NCBI GenBank assembly: GCA_900111695.1
Contig: FOHD01000009.1
Coordinates: 21,415-85,414 of the forward strand
Direction of reading: 5' to 3'
DNA: 64,000 nt
Source of the DNA: Olsenella sp. KH3B4
GTDB lineage: Bacteria > Actinomycetota > Coriobacteriia > Coriobacteriales > Atopobiaceae
Positions 1 to 7,549 of this stretch are shown here, in pieces. The notes under the pieces were generated by a model. It was not told the DNA's origin. It searched no databases and saw nothing but the letters and a program-made list of their open reading frames with translations. Made by a program: the position numbers and the translations under genes. Positions within the stretch are counted from its first letter, which is position 1. Each line of letters opens with the position of its first letter.

Positions 1-228
1 TGACGCCGGCAAGGTGTCGCCCACGGTGTTCTCGACAAGCTCCGCCGCCGTGGTGGCGGCCCAGTAGAAGTCGCTTTCGCTGTCGAGCCCCAGGCCCTTG
101 TGGCTGGCAGTGTTGAGCATCACGACGAGACACGCCACGCCAACGAGTGCCGTCACAACAACTGGCACCACGACCATGATCACGTTGGAGACTAGGAGCC
201 TGTGGCGGATGGTCTGCCTCGACGTCAT
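1..228 (-). CDS. Membrane-anchored protein N-terminus, probably a sensor histidine kinase (partial)
   Basis: Only the first 76 residues lie in the window; the gene runs off the left edge. It starts MTSRQTIRHRLLVSN and then has one strong hydrophobic segment (about residues 13-38, rich in Val/Ala/Leu), followed by a polar, presumably extracytoplasmic stretch (HKGLGLDSESDFYWAATTAAELVENT). A short cytoplasmic N-terminus, one membrane helix and a sensor domain is the usual opening of a two-component sensor kinase, and RHRLLVSN immediately before the helix is typical of that group. No kinase motif is visible because the rest is missing. It could equally be another single-pass signalling protein. 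Confidence 0.5.
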   Translation of the reverse strand, partial: MTSRQTIRHRLLVSNVIMVVVPVVVTALVGVACLVVMLNTASHKGLGLDSESDFYWAATTAAELVENTVGDTLPAS

Positions 229-437
229 TGCTGCGCGTTCCTCTCGTCTTTGCCGTCGGGGGCGGGGATGCTGCTCCGGTATTGGTGCATCGAAGGCCGG
301 GCGGCGCTTGCCTCCAAATATGCACTGTAGCCTGCGCTGTTGCAAGGAGCCAAGGCGCGGCGCCGGGGTATAACCGTGGCAGTTCCAATCTGTCCCCAGG
401 CGCCTTGCCGCGGGACCTACCAAAGGGGAGTGATCTG

Positions 438-971
438 ATGGGCGAGAAGATCGATGTGCTAGAGCACGCAGGCGAAATCCTGCCTGCCGTCAACAGGGGC
501 GTGCTGCTCACCAGCGCGGCACACGGGAAGGTCAATACCATGACCATCTCGTGGGGTACGCTGGGCGTGGAGTGGGCGCGTCCGGTGTTTGTCACCTTTG
601 TGCGCGAGGGCCGCTTTACCCGTACGCTGCTGGACGAGACGGGCGAGTTCACCATTGGCGTGCCGGGAGAGGGCTTTGACCGTAGGATTCTTGCCCGCGC
701 TGGAAGCATTACTGGTCGCGACATCGATAAGATTGCCGAGCTGGGGCTGCACACGGTGGAGCCCCAGGTTGTGTCCGTGCCAGCGATTGCGGAGACCGCC
801 CTTACCCTTGAGTGCCGTGTCGTGCATCGCCAGCTCCAGGACCGCAACGCCCTGCCGGCGGACATCCTCGCGCGCTTCTATCCAGAGGACGTGCCGAGTA
901 CCAACTGCGATTCCAACCGCGACATGCACATCGCCTACTACGGCGAGGTTGTGGCTGCGTACACGATGTAG
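438..971 (+). CDS. Flavin reductase-like (FMN-binding split-barrel) protein
   Basis: A 177-residue soluble protein beginning MGEKIDVLEHAG. The order of motifs fits the flavin reductase-like domain family: an early strand with NTMTISWG, then RPVFVTFVREGRFTRTLL, then FTIGVPGEG. Members bind FMN and either reduce it or use it as a cofactor, acting in the cytoplasm; the physiological substrate here cannot be told. The ATG at 438 is chosen because AAGGGGAG (423-430) sits 7 nt upstream, whereas longer readings have no ribosome site and add non-homologous sequence. It stands alone, convergent with the YhbY gene downstream. Confidence 0.8.
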   Translation: MGEKIDVLEHAGEILPAVNRGVLLTSAAHGKVNTMTISWGTLGVEWARPVFVTFVREGRFTRTLLDETGEFTIGVPGEGFDRRILARAGSITGRDIDKIAELGLHTVEPQVVSVPAIAETALTLECRVVHRQLQDRNALPADILARFYPEDVPSTNCDSNRDMHIAYYGEVVAAYTM

Positions 972-1007
972 GCCTGCGAGAGGCCGCGTCGATGGCCGCT
1001 CTTGCTC

Positions 1008-1307
1008 CTACACCAGCTGGATGTGCTCGATGTCCTCGCGCTGAGAGGTGCGATAGAGCACGAACTTGTGGCCGATTACCTGGACCACCTGGGCGTGCGT
1101 GGGGCGGGCGAGCGCGGTTGCCGCCTCGCGGGTATCCATGCCCGAAGTGCCCTGAACCGAGCACTTGACCAGCTCGTTTGCCTCAAGAGCGGAGTCGGTC
1201 TGGCGCACAACGGCGTCCGTGATGCCGGCCTTGCCAACGCCGATGGTCGCCTCGAGTCGGTTGGCCATGCTGCGGAGCTGGCGGATCTGACGGCCGGTGA
1301 GTTCCAT
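1008..1307 (-). CDS. yhbY: YhbY-family RNA-binding protein (CRM domain)
   Basis: A 99-residue protein made of a single CRM domain. It has the hallmark GVGKAGITDAVV (the GKxG loop at about residues 24-27), then ALEANELVKCSV and late strands HAQVVQVIGHKFVLYR. Family members associate with pre-50S ribosomal particles and help large-subunit assembly. Length (about 95-100 residues) is exactly that of stand-alone bacterial YhbY. GGAGGAA lies a few bases before the ATG on the minus strand. The neighbours are unrelated (flavin reductase-like gene convergent; MerR gene upstream on the same strand, 141 bp away). Confidence 0.9.
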   Translation of the reverse strand: MELTGRQIRQLRSMANRLEATIGVGKAGITDAVVRQTDSALEANELVKCSVQGTSGMDTREAATALARPTHAQVVQVIGHKFVLYRTSQREDIEHIQLV

Positions 1308-1448
1308 AGTTCCTCCTGTGTTGAAGCGTAGAGCTTCGGAATGCGGGGTTATCGCTGGTAATAACGATACGGCAGGTTACCACGCAAGGACATCGCCGTG
1401 CCGCTTCAGCGCGTTTCCCCTCGAAGCGTGCACGTTGAATTGCTGCGG

Positions 1449-1901
1449 CTATGCTGTCCCGCTCGTCTCGTCGTGAGCTGCATCCCATAGGCGGCGGCCG
1501 TCTTGGGGGAGGTCCTCGGGCAGGTTGGCTGCAAAATCCTCGTTGCCCTGCTCGCATGCATGGTTGTAGTACCAGCACTTCCAGCTGAGCATTGCGCGCG
1601 TGCGTTCCAGCTCGGCGATCTTTTCGTCGACGCCGTGGAGCTGCTCTCGGAAGAGTTCCAGGCGCTCGGCATACGTGCTGGGACCCTCTTGGCACCAGTC
1701 CATGAACTTTTTGATGTCACGAATCTCTAGTCCAGATTGCTTAAGACACTCGATTACGCGCAGTGCTTCCAGCTGATCATCGTCAAAGCGACGAATTCCC
1801 GACGTGCGTGCGAGCCCGGGAAGAAGCCCCATCTTGTCGTAGTAGCGCAGCGTCGAGATGGGGAGGTTGAACATCTGCGACACCTGGCCGATTGTGTACA
1901 T
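1449..1901 (-). CDS. MerR-family transcriptional regulator
   Basis: 150 residues. The N-terminal winged helix-turn-helix is clear: YTIGQVSQMFNLPISTLRYYDKMGLLPG (residues 2-29) followed by RRFDDDQLEALRVIECLKQSGLEIRDIKKF. A dimerisation coiled coil follows (about 80-112). The C-terminal part holds Cys and Trp residues (SWKCWYYNHACEQGNED) but not the spaced metal-binding Cys motif of CueR/ZntR types, so a metal-sensing role is not supported. This layout resembles the YyaN/AdhR subgroup that responds to electrophiles, but that is inference. GGAGG precedes the ATG. It is divergent from map; the intervening region holds a long inverted repeat. Confidence 0.88.
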   Translation of the reverse strand: MYTIGQVSQMFNLPISTLRYYDKMGLLPGLARTSGIRRFDDDQLEALRVIECLKQSGLEIRDIKKFMDWCQEGPSTYAERLELFREQLHGVDEKIAELERTRAMLSWKCWYYNHACEQGNEDFAANLPEDLPQDGRRLWDAAHDETSGTA

Positions 1902-2031
1902 GCGGCGCCTCCAATTTATGAACCTAAAGCCAGCTTCATATCATAGAGCGGGTTCTGGATCCCTACAAACCCGCTTCAGGTCATTGCTAATCGCCCGTGC
2001 GGTACGAAAAACGGCCGAACGGGGGACGCGC

Positions 2032-2183
2032 TGCCCAAAATTTGCGGTTGACGGCCCATTTTGGGCGAATCGCCGAGTACGAAGCCTCTAACTTTTTGCG
2101 GAGTCGCAGGTAGCGAAATGGCACCTTCAAAGTGATACTAAGCGGAACCCCGGATTTGGGCCGCCAACCGCAAATTTTGGGCA
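2032..2183. repeat. Long interrupted inverted repeat between merR-type gene and map
   Basis: Arms of 27 bp at 2032-2058 (TGCCCAAAATTTGCGGTTGA...) and 2157-2183 are reverse complements with a single mismatch, separated by 98 bp. The spacer has no open reading frame. The interval 1902-2342 contains nothing else recognisable. It may be a small non-autonomous mobile element, an RNA hairpin or a divergent regulatory region; the sequence alone does not decide. Confidence 0.6.
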
Positions 2184-2342
2184 GGGGTGCGTGCAGAAGG
2201 CTCCGTTACGAACCCCCTACAAAGCATCCGTACAAGCCAACTGCTGTGATTAGATTCATCTAACTTGCAATCCTGGTGTCGGCGCACCTCTACCGAGGGT
2301 ATCGTTGAAATGCGAATCAAGTTCGACCCGATGGGAGACGCC

Positions 2343-3227
2343 ATGTTTGACAAGCTGCCCGTTCCTGGGCGCAATGACCCCTGCTGGTGCGGGAGCGGTC
2401 GCAAGTACAAGAAGTGCCACGGTCCGTCCGACGAGCGTATGGAGCGCCTGTACCTCGACGGCGAGGAGGTTTTGCCCCGCTCGCTCCTCAAGACCGCCGC
2501 TGACATCGAGGGCATCAAGGCCTCGGCCGCCGTCAACATGGGCGTCCTCGACTACGTTGGCGAGCACATCGCCGCAGGTGTCTCGACCATGGACATCAAC
2601 CGGTGGGTAGAGGAATACCTTTCGGCGCACGATGCCGTTTCGGCCGACCTCAACTTCGAGGGCTATCCCTACAGCGTGTGCACCTCGATCAACGACGTCA
2701 TCTGCCACGGCTTCCCCAACGAGAAGGACGTCCTTCAGGATGGCGACATCATCAACGTTGACATGTCCACCATCAAGGGCGGGTACTTCTCGGACTCCAG
2801 CCGCATGTACTGCATTGGCGAGGTCTCTGACGAGCGCCGACGCCTGGTCGAGACTTGCAAAAAGTCCGTCGAGGCGGGCCTTGCAGCCGTGCGCCCCTGG
2901 GGGCACCTGGGCGACGTGGGTGCGGCGGTGAACGAGCTGTGCCGCGAGGCCGGCTACACCGTGGTCGAGGAGTACGGTGGCCATGGCATTGGTCGCGAGT
3001 TCCACGAGGATCCGTTCGTGAGCTTTGTCTCCGAGCGCGGTACTGGCCCCATCCTGGTGCCCGGCATGTGCTTTACCATCGAGCCCATGGTCAACGCAGG
3101 TGCGCCCGACATCACGACCGACAAGGCCAACGGCTGGATCGTGCGCACGGCAGACGGCTCGGATTCCGCGCAGTGGGAGGTTCAGCTGGTGGTCACCGAG
3201 GACGGGTACGAGCTGCTGTCTTGGTAG
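2343..3227 (+). CDS. map: Type I methionine aminopeptidase with N-terminal SEC-C zinc motif
   Basis: Removes the initiator methionine from nascent proteins in the cytoplasm. The 294-residue product begins with a SEC-C motif (NDPCWCGSGRKYKKCHG: Cys14, Cys16, Cys25, His26), which in relatives binds zinc and helps docking near the ribosome. The pita-bread catalytic core follows, and its five metal ligands are visible: Asp in INVDMS and in FSDSSR, His in GGHGIGREFHEDP, Glu in FTIEPM and Glu in QWEVQL. Start: ATG at 2343 has GGGAG 5 nt upstream; in-frame ATGs at 2310 and 2331 are possible but would add a short unconserved tail. Downstream lies a 560-bp non-coding stretch. Confidence 0.95.
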   Translation: MFDKLPVPGRNDPCWCGSGRKYKKCHGPSDERMERLYLDGEEVLPRSLLKTAADIEGIKASAAVNMGVLDYVGEHIAAGVSTMDINRWVEEYLSAHDAVSADLNFEGYPYSVCTSINDVICHGFPNEKDVLQDGDIINVDMSTIKGGYFSDSSRMYCIGEVSDERRRLVETCKKSVEAGLAAVRPWGHLGDVGAAVNELCREAGYTVVEEYGGHGIGREFHEDPFVSFVSERGTGPILVPGMCFTIEPMVNAGAPDITTDKANGWIVRTADGSDSAQWEVQLVVTEDGYELLSW

Positions 3228-3647
3228 TATGCGGGCCGTTCCTTGCCTGCGCCTCCAGAAGCGACTGTTTCGCGGGGTCTGCATGCAACTCGGCCCCCCT
3301 CGATGCCGTCCGCGCAACCAACTCGGCCCAAATTACGTACAGAAGTCAACATAAGTGGATTATTTTCCTGTGGCGAGGTGCCGCAGGGAGCTCCGTGCTT
3401 TCGCTTGGGGCCAACATAGCCGCTCTTTTACCGCAGACAACCATTCTTGACTCTAGAGAATGCCCCGAAGTGTCGCATTTTGGCCGCACTTGCGGGAACC
3501 GACTTACACACAATCTCGATTCAGAACGTAAGTGAGCACTCTCTGCGAACGCGCGGGGCCGGAATGCCCGTCCAGGCCACCACGTGTTGATTTTGTCGCG
3601 CGGTGCGACGCTCGTGCTATGGTTTTCCATGCGTGTAGCGCAAAGCC

Positions 3648-3746
3648 GCCGCGAGCAGGATGCCCCACAATGTCATCCTCGCGGCTAAAAGGTGTAGTTA
3701 GCAAAGCGTGCGGTTGCCCCTGGTGGGCGGCCGCACGCATTTTTTG
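3648..3746 (+). promoter_or_regulatory. Structured 5' leader with intrinsic terminator (candidate attenuator or riboswitch)
   Basis: Two strong hairpins lie between a weak promoter-like sequence (TATGGT near 3618) and the DUF2798 gene at 3788. Hairpin 1: GCCGCGAG-CA-GGATG (3648-3662) pairs with CATCCTCGCGGC (3674-3685). Hairpin 2: GCGTGCGG at 3706-3713 pairs with CCGCACGC ending at 3738, with further G-C/G-U pairs inside, followed by TTTTTT (3740-3745). A terminator 40 bp ahead of a start codon suggests conditional read-through. No known riboswitch class could be assigned. The rest of 3228-3647 holds nothing I recognise. Confidence 0.6.
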
Positions 3747-3787
3747 TGTCGCGCGCCTGGCACGAGCGCGGCGGAGAGGAGCAAGGC

Positions 3788-4357
3788 ATGCCAAAGAACA
3801 AGGTACAGGGAGTCATCTTTGGGATTCTCATGTCCGTCACCATGGCCTACGGGATGGAGGTCTACAACGTGGCGTGGAAGATGGGCATCCCCACTATGCC
3901 CGGCGGCTTCTCCAACATGACCAACGACGTGTTCCTGGGCGCCCTGGTCGAGGCCTCGTACATGTGGCTCTTCGTGTTCCTACTCTCGAATCTGTGGGGC
4001 ACGCGCGGCGGCGCGGCGCTGGCGGCTCGCCTCGCCGACCCCAAGCGCGACAGCGCCTTCATCCAGGGCACCATTCGCTCCTGCTGCACCGTCCTCATCA
4101 TGTGCCCCACGATGAGCCTGGTTGCGAGCATCCTCTTCAATGTCATCCTTGCTGGCATGCCCGTGGTGCAGCTCCCCGCCATCTGGGTGGGAACGCTCAT
4201 CAAGAACTTCCCGATGGCGCTCCTGTGGAACCTCTTTGCTGCGGGCCCCGTCTCGCGCCTGGTGTTTGCGAAGTGCTTCTCGCATGTGGGAGAGGCGAAG
4301 GCCGAGAAGGGCTCGGATGCGACGCCGCTTCAGGCCGAGTCCGGCAGCGAGATGTAG
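3788..4357 (+). CDS. DUF2798-type membrane protein
   Basis: 189 residues with four predicted membrane segments arranged as two similar halves: VQGVIFGILMSVTMAYGMEVYNV then ALVEASYMWLFVFLLSNLWG, and SCCTVLIMCPTMSLVASILFNV then IWVGTLIKNFPMALLWNLFAAGPVSRLVF. The pattern (a start MSVTMAYGM-like helix, then NFPMA...GP) matches the DUF2798 family, in which each domain is a two-helix unit of unknown function. Start ATG 3788 has GAGAGGAG about 7 nt upstream. Its leader carries a putative conditional terminator, so expression is probably controlled by transcript elongation. The substrate, if it is a transporter, cannot be inferred. Confidence 0.75.
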   Translation: MPKNKVQGVIFGILMSVTMAYGMEVYNVAWKMGIPTMPGGFSNMTNDVFLGALVEASYMWLFVFLLSNLWGTRGGAALAARLADPKRDSAFIQGTIRSCCTVLIMCPTMSLVASILFNVILAGMPVVQLPAIWVGTLIKNFPMALLWNLFAAGPVSRLVFAKCFSHVGEAKAEKGSDATPLQAESGSEM

Positions 4358-4486
4358 CGAGGCAGCGGCGTCCGCGAAGGACGCGGTTTTAGCTACGGGT
4401 ATGTAACGTGGAATTCCTTACGCCTCCCTTTCACGCGGCTATCCTTCTGTACGTTCGAAGGGGTTTCGCGAGGGGGAGGTGTGCTT

Positions 4487-5593
4487 GTGAAGAGGCTTGG
4501 CATTGTCGCTATCGCCGCCGTGCTTGCGGCCTCGCTCGCGAGCTGCCGACAGTTCCCCACGAACGACGAAACCTCGTCGGATGCGGTGGACGGGGACGTT
4601 CAGGCCGAGTCCAGCCTCGATTGGCGCTATTACCCTGGCACCAGCGACGAAGATACGCGCGAGATTGTCTGCTGGGGCGACAGCATGACTCAGGGCGTGG
4701 GTGCGGACACCGACGAAGGGGCGCTTGTCTCGCTTGCGGACGGGGAGCTGTACGATACCAGCTACCAGTCGTATCCGCAGGTTCTTTCGCAGCTCACGGG
4801 GCTCGACACCTACAACTTTGGCGTTGCCGGGGCCACCTCAGCGGAGATTGCCGCCATGCAGGGCGGCCTTACGTGGGAGGAGCTTGAGGCGGCCGAGAAG
4901 AGCGTGGAAGTCGCGGATGCGGACGACGCCGACGCCAACGCCGCGGATGAGGACGACGCCGACGCCGCCAACGTCGCGGACGACGCGGACGCGGACGCCG
5001 ACGCCGCGGACGCCGACGACGCCGACGATCAGCCCGTAAGCCACATCGACCCCGACGTCATCGAGGAGGGCGAGCAGCACACCGGCGACATCCTCGTGCT
5101 TGAGATTGGCAGCAATGGCGGCTGGAACAACGACTACCAGGTTCTTATCGACCAGTACCGCGCGATGATCGAGCGCTCCGGCTGCGAGGACTACCTCATC
5201 CTGGGCGATACCGACGACCCGGGCACCTCGGTGGGCGACACGAGCCAGGTTCCCTTTACGGAGGACTACGCCCCGCGCGAGACCAACTGGGAGGCCGCGC
5301 TTCGCGAGGCGTTTGGCGACCACTTCATCAACATGCGCGTCTTTCTCATCAAGCACGGGCTCGAGATTTCGGGTCTTACGCCCACCGAGGAGGACGTGGC
5401 GGACGCTCGCCTGGGATGCATCTCAAAGCAGCTGCGGTCCGACTGGACCCACCTCAATGCGCGCGGCTACTTTGCCAAGGCGGTCGCCGTCTACCAGCGC
5501 GGGGTCAAGCTGGGATACTGGTCTCCCGGCGAGGGGAGCATCGACGTCGCCAAGCCGCAGAGGCACCAGGCCAATGGTGCGGGCGAGGACTAA
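4487..5593 (+). CDS. SGNH-hydrolase-like lipoprotein with Asp/Ala-rich insert
   Basis: A secreted, probably membrane-anchored esterase/acyl hydrolase. The 368-residue product opens with a lipoprotein signal (KRLGIVAIAAVLAASLASC; lipobox LASC, Cys20). SGNH blocks follow: VCWGDSMTQG (nucleophile Ser in GDS), YNFGVAGATSAEI (Gly), LEIGSNGGW (Asn) and DWTHLNARG (DxxH). Between blocks II and III lies an extraordinary low-complexity run of Asp/Ala (about residues 143-184, repeated DADDADA units). Start: GTG 4487 is preferred over GTG 4481 because AGGGGGAGG (4471-4479) then has normal 7-nt spacing. The insert is absent from ordinary family members and is likely an acidic linker. Confidence 0.78.
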   Translation: MKRLGIVAIAAVLAASLASCRQFPTNDETSSDAVDGDVQAESSLDWRYYPGTSDEDTREIVCWGDSMTQGVGADTDEGALVSLADGELYDTSYQSYPQVLSQLTGLDTYNFGVAGATSAEIAAMQGGLTWEELEAAEKSVEVADADDADANAADEDDADAANVADDADADADAADADDADDQPVSHIDPDVIEEGEQHTGDILVLEIGSNGGWNNDYQVLIDQYRAMIERSGCEDYLILGDTDDPGTSVGDTSQVPFTEDYAPRETNWEAALREAFGDHFINMRVFLIKHGLEISGLTPTEEDVADARLGCISKQLRSDWTHLNARGYFAKAVAVYQRGVKLGYWSPGEGSIDVAKPQRHQANGAGED

Positions 5594-5688
5594 CGCAGCA
5601 CGACTTTCTCGCCTGTTCCCGCGCTTCTCGACTATACTGCACTACGTCAATGAGCTGCCGCACGGCGTAAGTCCAATTGATGGCTACG

Positions 5689-5742
5689 CCGTCCAGCCGT
5701 GACGCTTCCGCGCATCATGCATGATCGAATCCCGCTGGACGG
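5689..5742. promoter_or_regulatory. Inverted repeat upstream of MFS gene
   Basis: CCGTCCAGC (5689-5697) and its exact complement GCTGGACGG (5734-5742) flank a 36-bp spacer that itself contains the 12-bp perfect palindrome ATCATGCATGAT (5714-5725). It lies 30 bp before the TTG start of the MFS gene. It could be an operator or a leader hairpin; no U-run follows, so it is not a terminator. Confidence 0.45.
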
Positions 5743-5772
5743 TCATTCTCGACCCGTCTAGGAGGGATTTTT

Positions 5773-6978
5773 TTGTCAGAAGCAACAACTGCCGTCGCAA
5801 AGGGCAAGGGCGAGCTCAAGCTGTGGACGCGTGATTTGGTTCTCATCATCTTGGTGAACCTGTGCGTCTTTACCAACCACATCATGAGTCTCTCGACCTT
5901 TCCGTTCTACATCCAGAGCCTTGGCGGTACCGAGGCCGTGGCGGGCATCTGCGCGGCGGCCTTCTCGTTTGTGGCCGTGATTATCAGGCCGTTTGTGGGC
6001 TGGTGGCTCGACAATGGCGTTCGTAGGGCAGCGCTTGTTGCCGGCCTTGTCCTCATGGGCCTGGCGCCGCTGGGCTATGTGTTTGTCCCCGTGCTGTCCG
6101 TGGCTATTGCCATCCGCATGATGCATGGCGTTGGCCTGTCGTTCTCCAACTCGACCACCGCTACCGTGGCGTCCGACGTGATCTGCCGTCCGCGCTTTGC
6201 CGAGGGCATGGGCTACTTTGGCATGGCGACGGCGCTGGCCTCCGCCATTGCGCCGGCGCTGGGACTCTCGCTCATGGAGGGCTTTGGCTTCAACGTGCTC
6301 TACGCCGTGGCTGCCGTTATCGCCGGGCTGGGTCTTGTGCTGTTTGCCTTTGTGCGCGCGCCCAAGGTCGACGTTCCCAAGAAGAAGCTTGACCTGCGCA
6401 CCATCATCAACCGTGACTCGCTGCCTGCCACGGTGACCATGCTCATCTTCATGTTCACCTTTGGCGCGCTCGAGAACTTCGTGGCGATCTTTGCCTCCGA
6501 GGCCTCGCTGCCCTCGGGCTCGATCTACTTTCTCGTGATGTCCGCGATGCTGCTTCTGGTGCGCATTACCCTGGGCAAGCTGGTTGACCAGCGCGGCGAG
6601 GCGTTCTTTGTCTACTCCTGCAACGCAGCGATGCTCGTGGCGTTCCTGCTTCTGGCATTTGTCCCCAACGTCATGACGTATATCCTCTCGGCCGTGCTTG
6701 CGGGCTACGCCTTTGGCGGACTCGAGCCGTCGCTGCAGTCGATGGCCGTGCACACCTCGACGGAGGAGACGCGCGGCTCCGCCAACTCGACGTTCCTCTG
6801 CGGGTACGACATTGGGTATGGCTTGGGCGGCGGCATCGCGGGCTCGCTCATCACAGGTCTGGGCTATTCGGCCATGTGGTCGATCGTGTCTCTCGCCTGC
6901 GTGCTGAGCGTGCTTGTCTACGTGGTGTGGGCTCGCCACTCCGACACGTCGTTCAGCAAGAGGCTCGCCAACCGATAG
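5773..6978 (+). CDS. MFS transporter (12-TM)
   Basis: A 401-residue integral membrane carrier of the major facilitator superfamily. Twelve hydrophobic segments are readable. The cytoplasmic loop 2-3 motif is VGWWLDNGVRRAALVAGL, a variant of the MFS A-motif GxxxDRxGRR. Helix 5 has the Gly/Pro-rich SAIAPALGLSLMEGFG. A charged central loop (KVDVPKKKLDLRTIINRDS) separates the halves. The family profile is that of drug/H+ antiporter-like carriers, but the substrate is not identifiable. Start is TTG at 5773 with GGAGGG (5761-5766) 6 nt upstream; no ATG/GTG competes. Monocistronic, probably controlled through the inverted repeat upstream. Confidence 0.85.
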   Translation: MSEATTAVAKGKGELKLWTRDLVLIILVNLCVFTNHIMSLSTFPFYIQSLGGTEAVAGICAAAFSFVAVIIRPFVGWWLDNGVRRAALVAGLVLMGLAPLGYVFVPVLSVAIAIRMMHGVGLSFSNSTTATVASDVICRPRFAEGMGYFGMATALASAIAPALGLSLMEGFGFNVLYAVAAVIAGLGLVLFAFVRAPKVDVPKKKLDLRTIINRDSLPATVTMLIFMFTFGALENFVAIFASEASLPSGSIYFLVMSAMLLLVRITLGKLVDQRGEAFFVYSCNAAMLVAFLLLAFVPNVMTYILSAVLAGYAFGGLEPSLQSMAVHTSTEETRGSANSTFLCGYDIGYGLGGGIAGSLITGLGYSAMWSIVSLACVLSVLVYVVWARHSDTSFSKRLANR

Positions 6979-7080
6979 CGTACGTGCGCGGCGCCTGCCG
7001 CTGGTATCCTAGACCGAGCGCATGGCAGGTGGGCGGACGCGGGCCGGCGCTCGCGTCCGTGTTTTTCGAAGGAGGCAACC

Positions 7081-7452
7081 ATGAAGGCAAAGTTCGTTCA
7101 TCGCTGCACGCATGTGCTGGACAAGGAGAAGACCATTGCGTTTTACGAGAAGGCGCTTGGCTTTCACGTGGTGAGGGAAATGGGCCCCGAGGACGGCTCC
7201 TGGACCAACACGTTTATGGAGAACGACGCGTCGCCGTTCCAGCTGGAGCTCACGTGGAACCGCGGGCGCACTGAGCCCTACGCCAATGGCGGCGATGACA
7301 CCCACATTGCGTTTGAGGTCGACGACTACGATGCCTTCCACCGTCTGCATGAGGAGATGGACTGCATCGTCTTCGAGAACCACGCGATGGGGCTCTACTT
7401 CATCGCCGACCCCGAGGGCCAGTGGATCGAGATTATCCCCGCGAAGGCGTAG
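7081..7452 (+). CDS. VOC-superfamily (glyoxalase I-like) protein
   Basis: 123 residues forming one vicinal-oxygen-chelate fold with two beta-alpha-beta-beta-beta modules: FVHRCTHVLDKEKTIAFYEKALGFHVV...FQLELTWN and THIAFEVDDYDAFHRLHEEM...GLYFIADPEGQWIEIIP. Metal ligand positions of glyoxalase I are present: the N-terminal His (residue 6 or 9), Glu in LELTWN, His in DTHIAF and Glu in WIEIIP, so lactoylglutathione-lyase-like metal-dependent chemistry is possible. Actinobacteria of this type lack glutathione, so the true substrate may be another adduct. GAAGGAGG precedes the ATG. The gene ends one base before a copy of palindrome repeat B. Confidence 0.85.
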   Translation: MKAKFVHRCTHVLDKEKTIAFYEKALGFHVVREMGPEDGSWTNTFMENDASPFQLELTWNRGRTEPYANGGDDTHIAFEVDDYDAFHRLHEEMDCIVFENHAMGLYFIADPEGQWIEIIPAKA

Positions 7453-7453
7453 T

Positions 7454-7523
7454 GAGACAAAGGGACAGTCCCTTTGTCTCATTTTCGAAGCGAGCCCTCC
7501 GGCGTCCGGCGCCGGAGGGCTCG
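7454..7523. repeat. Repeat B copy 1 plus GC-rich hairpin (composite)
   Basis: 7454-7480 is a perfect 27-nt palindrome (GAGACAAAGGGAC, one central base, then its complement). Ten bases later GAGCCCTCCGGCG (7492-7504) pairs with CGCCGGAGGGCTC (7510-7522). It sits between the convergent VOC and DeoR genes and could end transcripts from both sides. The same palindrome, ATTTTCGAAG linker and hairpin recur at 11720-11790. Confidence 0.85.
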
Positions 7524-7549
7524 CTTCTGCAAGCGGCGCGCTGCACTCG

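Noticed and set aside
3630-3710. c-di-GMP-I riboswitch before the DUF2798 gene
   Set aside because: CGCAAAGCC and GGCTAAA resemble parts of the aptamer, but the essential 5' strand (CACGCACAGGGCAAACC) is absent and the spacing differs, so no class is assigned.
4915-5035. Tandem repeat considered as a separate satellite element
   Set aside because: It stays in frame within the SGNH lipoprotein and encodes the Asp/Ala insert, so it is treated as part of that gene.
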